The notes: generated from the sequence alone by a model not told the origin. A stretch of DNA of 64,000 nucleotides from Enterobacter asburiae (GCF_008080435.1 NZ_VRKN01000001.1:558001-622000), one strand, 5' to 3'; shown: positions 20,685-30,776, counted from the first letter of the stretch. Numbers and translations are program-made.

Positions 20685-21242
20685 CGGCGAGACATAGCTT
20701 CCCAACAGCCCGGTGTTACTCACCTGGGACTTTTTCAGTGCACGCGACGGCGGACTGCACAAACTGCAGGTAAATGGGTTCTTAATAAATTCAGTGGTGA
20801 CAACAAATCCACCGCCACAGACGTTGCAGGCTTTACGGGAAATAATGCCGCAGTCGATAAATCGTAATAATGTCCAGGCACGCGTCAGCCCCAGCACCGG
20901 TTTATCATCGGAACAGGAACTGCACTGCTCCAGATAAAGACGATAGGTTTTCATCAGCATTTCAATGGGACGCCCCTGTTCCGTATTTTTCAGATACAGG
21001 TAAATGTTGTAGAACATGGAAGAGTGAATATTCTGCTCCCACGACATAAACCAGTCTTCTGAAAACGGCAGCATCCCTTTCGGCGGTGGACAGCCGCGTA
21101 ATTCTTTATATAAACGCAGAAGACGGCGACGACTGAGCGATGTTTCCGACTCCAGCACCTGCATTCTCGCCCCGAGTGAAATTAATCCCATGGCGATATT
21201 CACTTCTTCAATTTCCTGCAACAGACTTTTTTCACCGCACAT
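20667..21242 (-). CDS. flhC: flagellar master regulator subunit FlhC
   Basis: A 191-residue partner of FlhD in the FlhD4C2 activator of class 2 flagellar promoters. The core LISLGARMQVLESETSLSR and the ELRGCPPPKGMLPFSEDWF segment match E. coli FlhC. The zinc site is CNVCGGGF...CSLC. The C-terminal tail differs from E. coli. Start 21242 has GGAGG 6 nt upstream and sits 1 nt after the flhD stop; an ATG or other start further upstream inside flhD is unlikely. Confidence 0.94.
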   Translation of the reverse strand: MCGEKSLLQEIEEVNIAMGLISLGARMQVLESETSLSRRRLLRLYKELRGCPPPKGMLPFSEDWFMSWEQNIHSSMFYNIYLYLKNTEQGRPIEMLMKTYRLYLEQCSSCSDDKPVLGLTRAWTLLRFIDCGIISRKACNVCGGGFVVTTEFIKNPFTCSLCSPPSRALKKSQVSNTGLLGSYVSPEIMTA

Positions 21243-21243
21243 A

Positions 21244-21594
21244 TTATGCCTCCTGCGCTGCGACAGCATCTTCTTCGCTCAGCGCGTTCAGAAGATTCGT
21301 TGACAAAATAATACCGGTGTGGATCTGCTGCAGGGCTTCAATACGAGAATCCTTGGTCAGATTTTCAATAACCACTTCATCATCGACACGCAGACGACAA
21401 ATAAGCTGATTAGTCGTTGCCAGCTTCATTAATTGCGGCAGCGAAAGTTCTTTCAGGTTATCAATGGTGCCTTCAGATAATCCGAGGCGAAAACCGGCCG
21501 CAAATTTATCCTGGCGAATCAGCTGCTGCGCCAACAGAAGATAAGACAGATTTATGTCATGAATATTTTGCAGGTACTCGTCGAAATTGGACAC
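21244..21594 (-). CDS. flhD: flagellar master regulator subunit FlhD
   Basis: A 116-residue dimeric activator subunit, the same length as typical FlhD. Family segments are YLQNIHDINLSYLLLAQQLI, AGFRLGLSEGTIDNL, LPQLMKLATTNQLICRLRVDD (with the conserved Cys) and a C-terminal helix region. It is first in the flhDC operon. The 361-bp region upstream carries its promoter. Confidence 0.94.
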   Translation of the reverse strand: MSNFDEYLQNIHDINLSYLLLAQQLIRQDKFAAGFRLGLSEGTIDNLKELSLPQLMKLATTNQLICRLRVDDEVVIENLTKDSRIEALQQIHTGIILSTNLLNALSEEDAVAAQEA

Positions 21595-21955
21595 AGGTGA
21601 AAACTCCCAATGTTATTCAGCCAACGATTTGGCATGTCAGTTTAGAGATATAAAACAACCGAACTGATGCAGAGAGTCTTTTGGCATTGATATTCACTGA
21701 AGTAAGGTTTCCTTCCCCAGTAAATGAGAAACTGACCGTTCAATGCCAAAGGAGGCTGCATCACAAAACTGGCAAAATCATAAACACTAAGTATTTTCCG
21801 AACAAGTGGCGGAAATTTCCGCAAATCCTTCGATTACATACAACTCATTGTTTTGTAATTAAATTAACCATTATTAAACGTTGTTAAACCTTACGGTTAA
21901 TGGTTAACGCTGCGCGATTTACCTCATTAAAGCTGTGAATGTTAATATGCTGTAA
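21595..21955 (-). promoter_or_regulatory. flhDC upstream control region
   Basis: A 361-bp AT-rich gap between the fliA stop and flhD, where the flhDC promoter must lie. An inverted repeat TTAACCATTA (21864-21873) with TAATGGTTAA (21898-21907) is perfect over 10 bp with a 24-nt loop that itself holds TTAAAC repeats. I see no clean CRP site. Regulators of flhDC elsewhere (CRP, RcsB, H-NS) may still bind here. Confidence 0.6.
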
Positions 21956-22681
21956 TTATTTGCAATCGGCTTCCATGCGGCTTCTTAACCTTTTTACGGC
22001 CAGACTGTGTAACTGACTGACGCGCGTTTCAGTAATGTCCAGAATCAGGCCAATCTCTTTCATGTTCATATCCTGAAGATAATATAACTGCAGTAAAAGC
22101 TGCTCTCTTTCGGGAATAAACGCAAAATGCCGGGTGATCTGTGCGATCAGATCCTGCCGGATAGCATCATGAACAGGATTAAGCTGCTCGTTTTCGTCAT
22201 CAATATTTTCCCAACTGTCGGCATAGTTCTCCTGTAACTCATCCACGGAATACATCTGGCTGCTGTTATTATCCGCGAGCATCTGCTGAAATTCTTTCAG
22301 CGATACGCCCATCCGCTGCGAAATATCGGACTCGGTGGCTTCGCCGCCTTTCTCCTGTTCGATCTGCTGGATAATGGCCACAATTTCACGCGAATGGGTT
22401 CTGACCCGGCGGGGTACCCAGTCACTTTCCCGCAATTCATCCAGAAGCGCCCATTTCACCCGCTGGGTTATCCAGGCGCTGAGCGCCACGCCTTTTTTCG
22501 GATCAAAGGTCTCTACTGCACTTAAAAAACCCATCGATCCGGCCTGAATTAAATCATCAAGTTCGACGCTGGCAGGAAGTCGCTTATGTAAACGCAATGC
22601 TTCCTGCCGCACAATATAATGATATTTCGACCAGACTACCGATTTATCTTCCAGCCCTTCGGCCGTATAAATACCATCCAC
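21956..22681 (-). CDS. fliA: flagellar sigma factor FliA (sigma-28), divergent
   Basis: A 241-residue alternative sigma factor for late flagellar genes. Region 2 has LPASVELDDLIQAGSMGFLSAVE and RVKWALLDELRESDWVPRRVR; region 4 has MKEIGLILDITETRVSQLHSLAVKRLRSRM. The overall layout is FliA, but many positions differ from the E. coli protein, especially SAWITQRVKWALL in region 2.4 and the region 3 linker. I place the start at GTG 22681 (VDGIYTAEG), because AGGTGG lies 9 nt upstream and YTAEG is the usual FliA N-terminus; an ATG at 22738 would add 19 residues. No fliZ follows it. Confidence 0.92.
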   Translation of the reverse strand: MDGIYTAEGLEDKSVVWSKYHYIVRQEALRLHKRLPASVELDDLIQAGSMGFLSAVETFDPKKGVALSAWITQRVKWALLDELRESDWVPRRVRTHSREIVAIIQQIEQEKGGEATESDISQRMGVSLKEFQQMLADNNSSQMYSVDELQENYADSWENIDDENEQLNPVHDAIRQDLIAQITRHFAFIPEREQLLLQLYYLQDMNMKEIGLILDITETRVSQLHSLAVKRLRSRMEADCK

Positions 22682-22839
22682 GATTACATTCCACCTGACA
22701 TTCTCTGTGAGAATTATCCGGTGAAACGGCGCATTCAAATAGTGCGATAAGCCTTTATAAAAATGCGCATTCTGTTACTTCATTTTAGCTGGCGTCCCGT
22801 TACATTATAAGACGCCATGAATGACGCTAATTAACAGAA

Positions 22840-24465
22840 TTAAAACGTTTCCCACTGTGCAAGGGCATTTTCTTTCTGGTGCTGCGGCTTATTCGATACG
22901 GCGGCGACATTCACCACCGCACTTTCCTGATTGAGCCTGAACTGCGCGACCAGTTTTTCCAGCGCATCGGACTGGGCTTCCAGTTCACCCGCCGCCAGCG
23001 CAGCCTCTTCAACCATCGCCGCGTTCTGCTGGGTCACCAGATCCATTTCGTTAACCGCCTGCGAAATCTGGTTGATGCCCGCACTCTGCTCGTCCGATGC
23101 CGACGTGATTTCGCCCATGATCTGCGTCACCTGCGACACGGAGGTAACAATGTCCTGCATCACGGTGCTGGCCTGCCCTACCTGACGCGAACCGATATCA
23201 ATATTGCTCACGCTGGTGTTGATAAGCTGGTTGATCTCTTTGGCCGCATCGGCGCTACGTTTTGCCAGGTTACGCACCTCTTCCGCGACGACCGCGAAGC
23301 CGCGTCCTTGTTCACCGGCACGCGCCGCTTCCACCGCCGCGTTCAGCGCCAGGATGTTGGTCTGGTTGGCGATGCTGTCAATCACGCCGTTAATGTCCGC
23401 AATCTGGCGTGAACTGGTGGTGATCTGCGCCATGATCTGCTCCAGGCTCTGCATCACTTCCCCGCCGTTATGCGCGTTGTGGCTTGCGCTTTCCGCCAGT
23501 TCCCGCGCCGCGTGGGCGTTGTCGGCGTTCTGGCGAACGGTGGTTTTGATCTGCTCCATGCTGGCTGCCGTTTCCTGGAGGGCTGCCGCCTGCTCTTCCG
23601 TACGGGAGGAGAGATCGTTATTGCCGTGAGCGATTTCCTGGGCGTTGGTATGGATGCGCTGGACGCTTTCACGGATCCCCAGAATGGTGCCGGTCAGGGA
23701 GGTACGCATGGTTTCCAGCTCGGTCAGCATATTGCCAATTTCATTCTGGCTCCCGCTTTCAATCTCCTGACTGAGATCGCCCGCCGCCACACGACGCAGC
23801 ATCTCTACCGTGGTTTCCATACGACGCACAAGGGTATGACGCAGCCAGAAACGAATGGCGAACAGCAGACCGATGGCCAGAATCATCACCACAATCCCGA
23901 CAGCCAGCATGATCTGGTAGCCGCGTTCGGAGGCAAGAATATAGCTCTCGCTCAGGCGGGCGCTGGCATCGCTGTACTGATCCACCTTGTTACGCAGCGC
24001 GGTGCGCAGCTCCATATCGTGTTCCAGCGACCCGGAATACCCTGCCGGGTTTTGCAGGTAGCCCAGTTTCACTTCAGCAACCTTATATACCTCGTTAAAT
24101 GCCGTATTGACCTCGGCAGCCAGACGGCTCTCTTCCGGGGTATTAAACGGCGAGGCCATAAACGCATCCATATTGCGGCGCGCAATTTTCACCACGTTCT
24201 GCGTGTGTTTGGCAACATTTTCCGAGACCGGGTTACCCAGCGCCGCCTGCAGCATCAGTCCGTTGGTATTGGCCATCACCGCGCTGATGTTATAGGCCGC
24301 ATCGCGCATATGATCGTTATTATCAGCGGCGACGACAATACGTTTAAAATTATTGTTATTGGAGACGGCATCATAAACAGAGTAAACGGTGACGCCGAAC
24401 AGCATGAACGCGAACAGGCCAATAATCAGGCTGATTGCGCTGTAAATTTTGAGTTTCGTTAACAT
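22840..24465 (-). CDS. methyl-accepting chemotaxis protein, Tar/Tsr type
   Basis: A 541-residue receptor. TM1 is near 10-32, then a four-helix-bundle periplasmic ligand domain, TM2 near 185-207, HAMP, and a signalling domain with the intact tip NQTNILALNAAVEAARAGEQGRGFAVVAEEVR. The C-terminus is QWETF, matching the NWETF pentapeptide that tethers CheR and CheB in E. coli Tar and Tsr. The ligand cannot be read; the Tar-type binding Arg set is not obvious. It lies 38 nt after flgL and is probably co-transcribed with flgKL. Confidence 0.93.
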   Translation of the reverse strand: MLTKLKIYSAISLIIGLFAFMLFGVTVYSVYDAVSNNNNFKRIVVAADNNDHMRDAAYNISAVMANTNGLMLQAALGNPVSENVAKHTQNVVKIARRNMDAFMASPFNTPEESRLAAEVNTAFNEVYKVAEVKLGYLQNPAGYSGSLEHDMELRTALRNKVDQYSDASARLSESYILASERGYQIMLAVGIVVMILAIGLLFAIRFWLRHTLVRRMETTVEMLRRVAAGDLSQEIESGSQNEIGNMLTELETMRTSLTGTILGIRESVQRIHTNAQEIAHGNNDLSSRTEEQAAALQETAASMEQIKTTVRQNADNAHAARELAESASHNAHNGGEVMQSLEQIMAQITTSSRQIADINGVIDSIANQTNILALNAAVEAARAGEQGRGFAVVAEEVRNLAKRSADAAKEINQLINTSVSNIDIGSRQVGQASTVMQDIVTSVSQVTQIMGEITSASDEQSAGINQISQAVNEMDLVTQQNAAMVEEAALAAGELEAQSDALEKLVAQFRLNQESAVVNVAAVSNKPQHQKENALAQWETF

Positions 24466-24503
24466 AGTTTTTACCCGCCGCGAACGGCGGGTTCCGGCAG
24501 GGG

Positions 24504-25415
24504 TTAATTGGAAGACATATTAAAGAGGTTCATCGACTGCATTTTTTTGTAGACGAACATCGAGGCATTAAAGGCCAGCTCTGACATCTGTGATTCAGAC
24601 ACCAGCGACACCAGCTTGCTGGTATCGGAGCCAATCGCGTTCTGCACTTTGACAATGGTGTCATTGATCAACACATCGCCGGACAGATCCAGCGCATCAA
24701 GCTGCTGCAGGTTGGTGCCGAGCTCGGCCTGCGCTTCGCCCAGACGGTTAATCCCCTCATCTATCTCCACAATGGCGGCACTGAGTGCGGCATCCAGGTT
24801 AGCCTCATAATCTGGATCGGCAGGATCGGCGGTTAACGCGGCGACGGCCGCATCGAGCACCGTAAAGATGTCACCGAAGACGGTATTACCCAGATGGCCA
24901 ACCTGCATTTCAGTGCCGTCGGCCACGGTTTGTCTGCGGGCTTCATCGCCCCCCTGGTAAACGCCGGCGTCATCAAATGCAGGAGTCGCGGTTTGAAAAC
25001 CTGAGAAAATATAGTTACCACTGGCGTCACGGTTATTGGCCAGGTCCAGCAGATTGGCACGGATGCCCTCGATCTCCTTCCCCAGTGCCCGACGATCCTC
25101 TGCGGAATACGTGTCACTTTTCGCCGCGACAATTTTTTCCTTCAGCGTGGTGGTTAATAAATTTCCCACGCCGTTGAGAATATTGTCCTGGTGCTCCAGC
25201 GCACCACGGGTGCGGGAACGCACGTTGCTATACATCTCCAGCTTTGCCAGCGCGTCCTGCTGCTTTACCGCGTCGGTTGCCGCCGCCGGGTCATCCGACG
25301 CTTTCAGCAACGTTTTGCCTGCCGACATCCGAAGGTAGACGTCGTTGCTCTGGCTCATGCGCTTCGTCATGGTCTCCGCGCTATTTTTATACATATACAG
25401 CGTACTTAATCGCAT
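24504..25415 (-). CDS. flgL: hook-filament junction protein FlgL
   Basis: A 303-residue flagellin-like junction protein (E. coli 317). The N-terminus MRLSTLYMYKNSAETM and the LLKASDDPAAA segment, with a C-terminal helix SELAFNASMFVYKKMQSMNLFNM, form the D0/D1 core. I chose the second ATG of an ATGATG pair (25415), giving 7 nt from AGGA. It lies 10 nt after flgK. Confidence 0.94.
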   Translation of the reverse strand: MRLSTLYMYKNSAETMTKRMSQSNDVYLRMSAGKTLLKASDDPAAATDAVKQQDALAKLEMYSNVRSRTRGALEHQDNILNGVGNLLTTTLKEKIVAAKSDTYSAEDRRALGKEIEGIRANLLDLANNRDASGNYIFSGFQTATPAFDDAGVYQGGDEARRQTVADGTEMQVGHLGNTVFGDIFTVLDAAVAALTADPADPDYEANLDAALSAAIVEIDEGINRLGEAQAELGTNLQQLDALDLSGDVLINDTIVKVQNAIGSDTSKLVSLVSESQMSELAFNASMFVYKKMQSMNLFNMSSN

Positions 25416-25425
25416 CATCGGTTCC

Positions 25426-27066
25426 TTATCGGATTGACAGCAGGGCGTCAAACATATCGGTAGCGGTTTTCAGCAGCTGCGCGTTGGCGTTGTAATACTG
25501 CTTGAACATATCCATGTTGATGTACTCTTCGTCCATATTGACGCCGGAGAGGGCCTGTTTGGTGTCGTACTTGGTCTGGAAGTCGGTTTCGGCGCTGGCC
25601 AGCGCCGATTTTGCGCTGCGCGCGTTGTCACCGATGGTTCCCACCAGGCTGGCATAGGCTTCGGTGAGCGTGTTATTACCGATCAGCTTCTCATCCTGGA
25701 TTTTCAGCATCTCTTCCAGGTTTTTGTTGTCGCCAGGCCCACCGTCTCTATCACCTGCAGCGGCAAAATCCTGGGCGCTGGTGATGGCCCGGGTCATACC
25801 TTCCGCTGCACCCGCCATCGGGTTGAGGGTGAAGCTGTCGCCATTGGCAAATCCTCCCCCTGAAATATCGATCTCAATCCCGTCAAATTTCAGTTTTCCA
25901 GTAGTACCGGTATCGACAGGTACAGTGCGTCCATCTTCCCCCGTGACCGTCCAGCCCCCCGCGCCATCGCTGGTGACGGTGTAGTTTTCCGATTTCACAT
26001 TTTTGTAGTCGGTGACGGCAATTGCCTCCAGCTTGCCGGTCCCAGCGTTCTTCGCATTGGCATAAGCTTTAATATCCGCCAGGGAGAAGAGATCTTCGCC
26101 AGGATCTCCTTCCGACGTAAAGCCTGCCCTATTCTGCTCGTTCATGCGGTTCGCCATCGTAAAGGCGATCTGATCCAGCTCCTGTCGGGCAACGGTCAGG
26201 TCTTCATTGCGGAATTTAAACAGCCCGCCCAGACGGCCTTTGGTAATGCTGCTCTCATCCAGCGGCGAGGCTTTGCCGTTGGCATCCACATAGGAAACGA
26301 TGGTTTTATTCGGATCGGAGTCCGACGGGGAGGTTTGCAACGTATACGATTTGTCACCGGAGACCAGAGGACGACCGTCAGACAGCAGCACATCAACACG
26401 GCCGGTCGTTTGGTCTTCCGTAACGGTGATGCCGATATGCTCGCTCATCTTTTCCAGCAGCGCATCGCGCTGGTCGAGCAGATCGGCTGGCGGCGCTCCA
26501 TTACCCTGCGCGCGCTCCAGCTGTTTATTCAGTTCAGCCAGCTGCTGGGTATAGCTGTTGATATCTTTGGCACTCAATTCAATCTGCGTATTCGTGCTCT
26601 TTTCCAGCGCGGTCAGGCGCTTAGCGCTGGCGTTAAAACGGTTTGCCAGCGTACCGAGAGAGTTATACACCGCCGCGCGTGCCGGGCCATCCGCCGGGTC
26701 ACCGCTCAGCGTCGCCATCGCTTTAAACATGTCGTTTAACGAAACCGAGACGTTATCTGACTCATCTGCCAGCATGTTATCGATATCCGACAGTTGCTCC
26801 ATACGCCCCGCAAGCGACGCGTAGTGAGAAAGCGAACCGCGCATTTCGTTATTGGCAAAGGCGCTGTACGCACGCTCCACACCACCGGCGCGGGCGCCGT
26901 AGCCGAAAAAGCCCTGCGCGGTAGACATGCCGCCCAGCTCGCCAATGATCAGGCTGCGACGGCTGTAGGTGCCGGACATCCCGTTGGTCAGGTTATCGCC
27001 CGTTACGCGTAATGCCGCCTGTGCAACGCTGAGGCCGCCTCTCGCCAGGTTAAATAAGTTATTCAT
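25426..27066 (-). CDS. flgK: hook-filament junction protein FlgK
   Basis: A 546-residue protein (E. coli 547) that joins hook and filament. N-terminal NNLFNLARGGLSVAQAALRVTGDNLTN and C-terminal YINMDMFKQYYNANAQLLKTATDMFDALLSIR are the conserved D0 segments. A sigma-28-like promoter lies about 70 bp upstream, so it is expected late like in E. coli. The central domain is variable and rich in Gly, Asp and Thr. Confidence 0.95.
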   Translation of the reverse strand: MNNLFNLARGGLSVAQAALRVTGDNLTNGMSGTYSRRSLIIGELGGMSTAQGFFGYGARAGGVERAYSAFANNEMRGSLSHYASLAGRMEQLSDIDNMLADESDNVSVSLNDMFKAMATLSGDPADGPARAAVYNSLGTLANRFNASAKRLTALEKSTNTQIELSAKDINSYTQQLAELNKQLERAQGNGAPPADLLDQRDALLEKMSEHIGITVTEDQTTGRVDVLLSDGRPLVSGDKSYTLQTSPSDSDPNKTIVSYVDANGKASPLDESSITKGRLGGLFKFRNEDLTVARQELDQIAFTMANRMNEQNRAGFTSEGDPGEDLFSLADIKAYANAKNAGTGKLEAIAVTDYKNVKSENYTVTSDGAGGWTVTGEDGRTVPVDTGTTGKLKFDGIEIDISGGGFANGDSFTLNPMAGAAEGMTRAITSAQDFAAAGDRDGGPGDNKNLEEMLKIQDEKLIGNNTLTEAYASLVGTIGDNARSAKSALASAETDFQTKYDTKQALSGVNMDEEYINMDMFKQYYNANAQLLKTATDMFDALLSIR

Positions 27067-27137
27067 AAGATCCGGATATTCCCTGTTTGCAGGCCCGGGT
27101 TCGCATCCGGGCCAGAAAGTTCATGTCTCTGCTTATT

Positions 27138-27164
27138 TCATCGGTGATGGCAAAATTTTCTAAA
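27138..27164 (-). promoter_or_regulatory. sigma-28-like promoter for flgKL-mcp
   Basis: Leftward TTTAGAAA-N11-ACCGATGA, followed by AATAAG. The TTTAG contains the flgJ stop codon. The -10 is identical to the one upstream of flgM, and both start their -35 with TTTAG at the same spacing. Confidence 0.7.
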
Positions 27165-28080
27165 AAATTTTGTCGAGATCGTGTTTGTAGGCGTTTATGC
27201 CCTGCTGAATGTCGCCTTTCACCTTCTGAATAATGGTGATGAGCTTTTTGGCGTAGGCCGGATCGGTGGCGTAGCCGCCCGCCTGCAGCGCCTTCGCCCC
27301 CTGCTCCGGCGAAGCGGACTGCACCACGCCGCGATAGCGCGGGTTTTTGGTCAAAAGCGTCGCGTAGTCAGAAAGGGCATGTTCATAGGAGTCGTAGACG
27401 CGGAACGCGGCTTTCACCTTCTGCTTCACGCCGTTGATATATTCCGTGGTGGTGATCTGCGTGGTTTTGCCGCGCCAGTCTCCCGTCGCCTTAATGCCGA
27501 ACAGGTTGTGGCTCGGGCTGCCGTCAGCCGCCGGGATTTCGCGTTTGCCCCAGCCCGATTCCAGCGCCGCCTGCGCCAGAATCAAATGCGGATGCAGCCC
27601 GCTCTGCTGCGCAGCCTCCTGTGCCGGACGCAGCAGGCGCGCAATAAAGGGATGCGCGCCTTCGGCGGGTTTCGCGAACGAGACGGGGGCAGGCAGGCGC
27701 AGCGGGCCCGTTGCCGGTGCGGCGGAAAGCCCCGGCCGCAGAAAATCACGCCCCGGCGTGCTCACCACCGGCTCATCGCTGTCACCACCCAGCTGGCGGA
27801 CGATAAGATCGGCAAAGCCGAGCTGACCACTCCCGGCAATGTTTTGTGCGACCTGCTGGTCGTGCATGGCGGTGTACATTTCGGACGACTGGCTGCTCAG
27901 CAAATCATCTTTAAAGGTGGCATCGCGCATGCTCTTCATCATCATCTGCACGAAAATCCCCTCCATCTGCTTCGCCGCCGCCTTCAGTGCGCCGGGCGTT
28001 TGCCGCCCGGCCTCCCGCTTCAGCGTGTCCAGCGAGCGGACGTCAAACGCAGGCTGGTCGACTTTATCAAAGGCGTTCAT
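27160..28080 (-). CDS. flgJ: rod-assembly muramidase FlgJ
   Basis: A 306-residue periplasmic protein (E. coli 313). The N-terminal half is the rod-cap domain (AAKQMEGIFVQMMMKSMRDA, QMYTAMHDQQVAQN-like segment). The C-terminal half is a peptidoglycan hydrolase with the catalytic Glu in QAALESGWGKREI and an FGIKATGDWRG segment. It opens the cell wall for the growing rod. It shares one nucleotide with the flgI stop region. Confidence 0.95.
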   Translation of the reverse strand: MNAFDKVDQPAFDVRSLDTLKREAGRQTPGALKAAAKQMEGIFVQMMMKSMRDATFKDDLLSSQSSEMYTAMHDQQVAQNIAGSGQLGFADLIVRQLGGDSDEPVVSTPGRDFLRPGLSAAPATGPLRLPAPVSFAKPAEGAHPFIARLLRPAQEAAQQSGLHPHLILAQAALESGWGKREIPAADGSPSHNLFGIKATGDWRGKTTQITTTEYINGVKQKVKAAFRVYDSYEHALSDYATLLTKNPRYRGVVQSASPEQGAKALQAGGYATDPAYAKKLITIIQKVKGDIQQGINAYKHDLDKIF

Positions 28081-29207
28081 CAGTTCACCTCCAGCTTCGC
28101 CCGCAGACAGCCGGCGTTTTTCATCGCCTGCAGGACCGACATTAGCTCGTTTGGCGTGGCGCCCAGGCTGTTCAGGGCGCGGATCACGGCGTTGAGATCG
28201 GTGCTGCTGCGCACGTGCTGTAGCGAGCCGCCGCTGTCGCGTACCGAAATATCGGTTTGCGGCACGACTACCGTTTCTCCGCCGCCAAACGGCGTATCCG
28301 GCTGGCTGATAATGTTGTTCTGCATCACCTCCACCGTCAGCGAGCCGTGAGCCACCGCGCAGGAATCCAGCGAGACGTGGCGGTTCATCACCACCGAGCC
28401 GGTGCGGGAGTTAACGATCACCTTCGCGTCCTGTACGCCGACCTTCAGCGGGATGTCCTGAATATTGGCGAGGAAGCGCACTCGGGACGGGCCGTCCGGC
28501 GGCGCGAACAGGCGCACGGTACGGGCATCCTCCGGCACCGCCGCCCCGCCGCTGTAGCGCTGATTAATGGCGTCGCTGATCTGCTGTGCCAGCGAGAAAT
28601 CGGTCTCGTTAAGCTGCAGCCGCACGATGCTCTGGGTGGCGAAATCGTTCGGCACCTCCCGCTCGACGGTCGCCCCACCGCTGATGCGCCCGCCGTTAAG
28701 CTGGTTAACCTGCACGCGGCTGCCCCCCGCCTGCGCGCCTGCGCCGGAAATGAGAATGTTGCCCTGCGCAATGGCGTAGATCTGGTTATCCGCCCCTTTC
28801 AGCGGGGTCATTAACAGCGTACCGCCGCGCAGGCTTTTGGCGTTACCGACCGAGGAGACGACAATGTCCAGCTTGTCGCCAGGACGGGCAAACGCGGGCA
28901 GCTCAGCGGTTACCATCACCGCCGCGATGTTTTTCAGCTGCATATTGGTGCCCGCCGGAACGGTGATCCCCAGCTGGGAGAGCATGTTATTCAGGCTCTG
29001 GCCCGTGAACGGAGCCTGCATGGTCTGGTCGCCGGTACCGTCAAGGCCGACAATGAGGCCGTAGCCCATCAGGGAGTTCGAACGCACGCCCTGCACCGTG
29101 GCCAGATCGCGAATGCGTTCCGCGTGTACCGCTTTCGGTACCGCCAGCATCATGCCGTAGAGCAGAATGCTGAGAAAAAACAGGATAGATTCTTTTTTCA
29201 TGGTCAT
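28080..29207 (-). CDS. flgI: P-ring protein FlgI
   Basis: A 375-residue periplasmic protein with a Sec signal peptide ending VHA before [32 protein letters not shown] and the late [28 protein letters not shown] are typical. Two C-terminal-half Cys residues are present for the DsbA-made disulfide. The ATG at 29207 lies one base after the flgH stop with no visible SD, which suggests coupled translation; an ATG at 29201 is an alternative. Confidence 0.95.
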   Translation of the reverse strand: MTMKKESILFFLSILLYGMMLAVPKAVHAERIRDLATVQGVRSNSLMGYGLIVGLDGTGDQTMQAPFTGQSLNNMLSQLGITVPAGTNMQLKNIAAVMVTAELPAFARPGDKLDIVVSSVGNAKSLRGGTLLMTPLKGADNQIYAIAQGNILISGAGAQAGGSRVQVNQLNGGRISGGATVEREVPNDFATQSIVRLQLNETDFSLAQQISDAINQRYSGGAAVPEDARTVRLFAPPDGPSRVRFLANIQDIPLKVGVQDAKVIVNSRTGSVVMNRHVSLDSCAVAHGSLTVEVMQNNIISQPDTPFGGGETVVVPQTDISVRDSGGSLQHVRSSTDLNAVIRALNSLGATPNELMSVLQAMKNAGCLRAKLEVN

Positions 29208-29208
29208 A

Positions 29209-29922
29209 TCAGAAAGGAGAAAGGTTCAGGAACAGACGCTGCAGCCAGCCCATGTTCTGCGCTTCGTTGATGTAGCCGTTGCCGACGTACTCAATGCGGG
29301 CATCCGCCACCTGGGTGGACGGTACGGTGTTACTGCCGCTGATGGTGCGCGGGTTCACCACCCCGGAGAAGCGGATAAACTCGGTGCCCTGGTTGATGGC
29401 GATCTGTTTTTCGCCCACCACGCCCAGGTTGCCGTTAGGCAGCAGCTCTTTGACGGTCACGGTGATGGTGCCGGTGAAGGTGTTGCGCGCCGCCGCACCG
29501 CCTTTGCCGGTAAAATCATTTTTCCCTTCGGCTTCAAAATCAGCCTTGCCGTCGCCGAGCCAGCTGTTGAGTTTGGTCGGTACCGCAATCAGCCCCATCC
29601 CGGCCGATCCATTACGGTTGGCACTGGCGGAGGAACTTTTGCTGGCGCTCACGTTCTCCTGCAGCAGGATCGTCAGCGTATCACCCACGTTACGCGGGCG
29701 GCGGTCTTCGAACATTGGCTGATAGCCGTAGTTCATTCCCTGCCCTGCCTGAAACAGTGAGCCGCCGGTCGCTGCCGGTGCCATCGGTAATGGTGTTGCC
29801 GTTGTCGGGCCTTCAACAAGGGGCTTTTGCATGATGTGCGCGCAGCCGCCAAGCAGCAGCGTACTCGCCAGCAGCGCGCCACGTAGCGCGACGGCCGGGT
29901 TTTGCATAAAAAGTATGTTCAT
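29209..29922 (-). CDS. flgH: L-ring lipoprotein FlgH
   Basis: A 237-residue outer-membrane lipoprotein. The lipobox LLGGC follows a hydrophobic stretch; acylation would be on Cys 27 or so. [20 protein letters not shown], the [16 protein letters not shown] segment and the C-terminal [21 protein letters not shown] match the family. The start may be 29922 or the ATG five codons later; neither has a strong ribosome site. Confidence 0.95.
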   Translation of the reverse strand: MNILFMQNPAVALRGALLASTLLLGGCAHIMQKPLVEGPTTATPLPMAPAATGGSLFQAGQGMNYGYQPMFEDRRPRNVGDTLTILLQENVSASKSSSASANRNGSAGMGLIAVPTKLNSWLGDGKADFEAEGKNDFTGKGGAAARNTFTGTITVTVKELLPNGNLGVVGEKQIAINQGTEFIRFSGVVNPRTISGSNTVPSTQVADARIEYVGNGYINEAQNMGWLQRLFLNLSPF

Positions 29923-29971
29923 TTCAGTGTCGATAAAAAGTCTGGCCGCGTGAACGGCCAGAGAGAGGACA

Positions 29972-30754
29972 TTACAGCTGAGAGAGGCGCTGCAGCATCT
30001 GGTCAGATGCCGAGACCGCTTTGCTGTTGATTTCGTAAGCGCGCTGCACCTGAATCATGGTCACCAGCTCTTCCGCCACGTTGACGTTGGAGATTTCCAC
30101 GTAGCTCTGCTTGAGCGTACCGGCGCTCTCCATGCCCGGATTCAGCTCGTTCGGCGCCCCGGAGGACTGCGTCTCTTTGTAGAGATTGCCGCCAACGCTT
30201 TCGAGCCCGGCGTTATTGACGAAGGTGGTCAGCGTCAGCTGACCAATCTGCTGCTCTTCCGCCTGACTCGGGATTTTCACGCTGACGATACCGTCGCTGC
30301 CAATCGTCAGTTTTTGCGCATCCTGAGGAATAACGATACCCGGCTGAATGGGATAGCCTTCGGCATTCACCAGCTGTCCATCCGGGCTTTTGCCGAAATG
30401 ACCGTCACGGGTGTAGGCCGTGCTGCCGTCCGGCATCTGCACCTGGAAAAAACCTTCCCCTTCGATGGCCACGTCATACTCATCGCCGGTCTGATTCATG
30501 CCGCCCTGCGTGTGGACACGCTGCGTGGAAACCGGACGCACGCCGGTCCCGAGCTGCAACCCGCTCGGCAGGGTGTTCTGCTCCGTCGACTGTGCGCCAG
30601 GCTGGCGCATGTTCTGATAGAGCAGATCCTGGAACACGGCGCGCTGACGCTTAAAGCCGTTGGTGTTGACGTTCGCCAGGTTGTTGGAGATGACGTCCAT
30701 ATTGAGCTGCTGTGCTTCCAGCCCGGTTTTTGCGATCCATAAAGAACGAATCAT
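29972..30754 (-). CDS. flgG: distal rod protein FlgG
   Basis: A 260-residue rod protein, the usual length. N-terminal [16 protein letters not shown] and [19 protein letters not shown], and C-terminal [33 protein letters not shown], are the conserved axial-protein helices. The middle shows the FlgE/F/G core ([22 protein letters not shown]). Confidence 0.97.
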   Translation of the reverse strand: MIRSLWIAKTGLEAQQLNMDVISNNLANVNTNGFKRQRAVFQDLLYQNMRQPGAQSTEQNTLPSGLQLGTGVRPVSTQRVHTQGGMNQTGDEYDVAIEGEGFFQVQMPDGSTAYTRDGHFGKSPDGQLVNAEGYPIQPGIVIPQDAQKLTIGSDGIVSVKIPSQAEEQQIGQLTLTTFVNNAGLESVGGNLYKETQSSGAPNELNPGMESAGTLKQSYVEISNVNVAEELVTMIQVQRAYEINSKAVSASDQMLQRLSQL

Positions 30755-30776
30755 GTTGTGACTCCTTGGCGCGGCG

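Noticed and set aside
23470-24462. Long open frame antisense to the WETF-tailed receptor
   Set aside because: Composition mirrors the receptor codons and no start signal or domain is visible.
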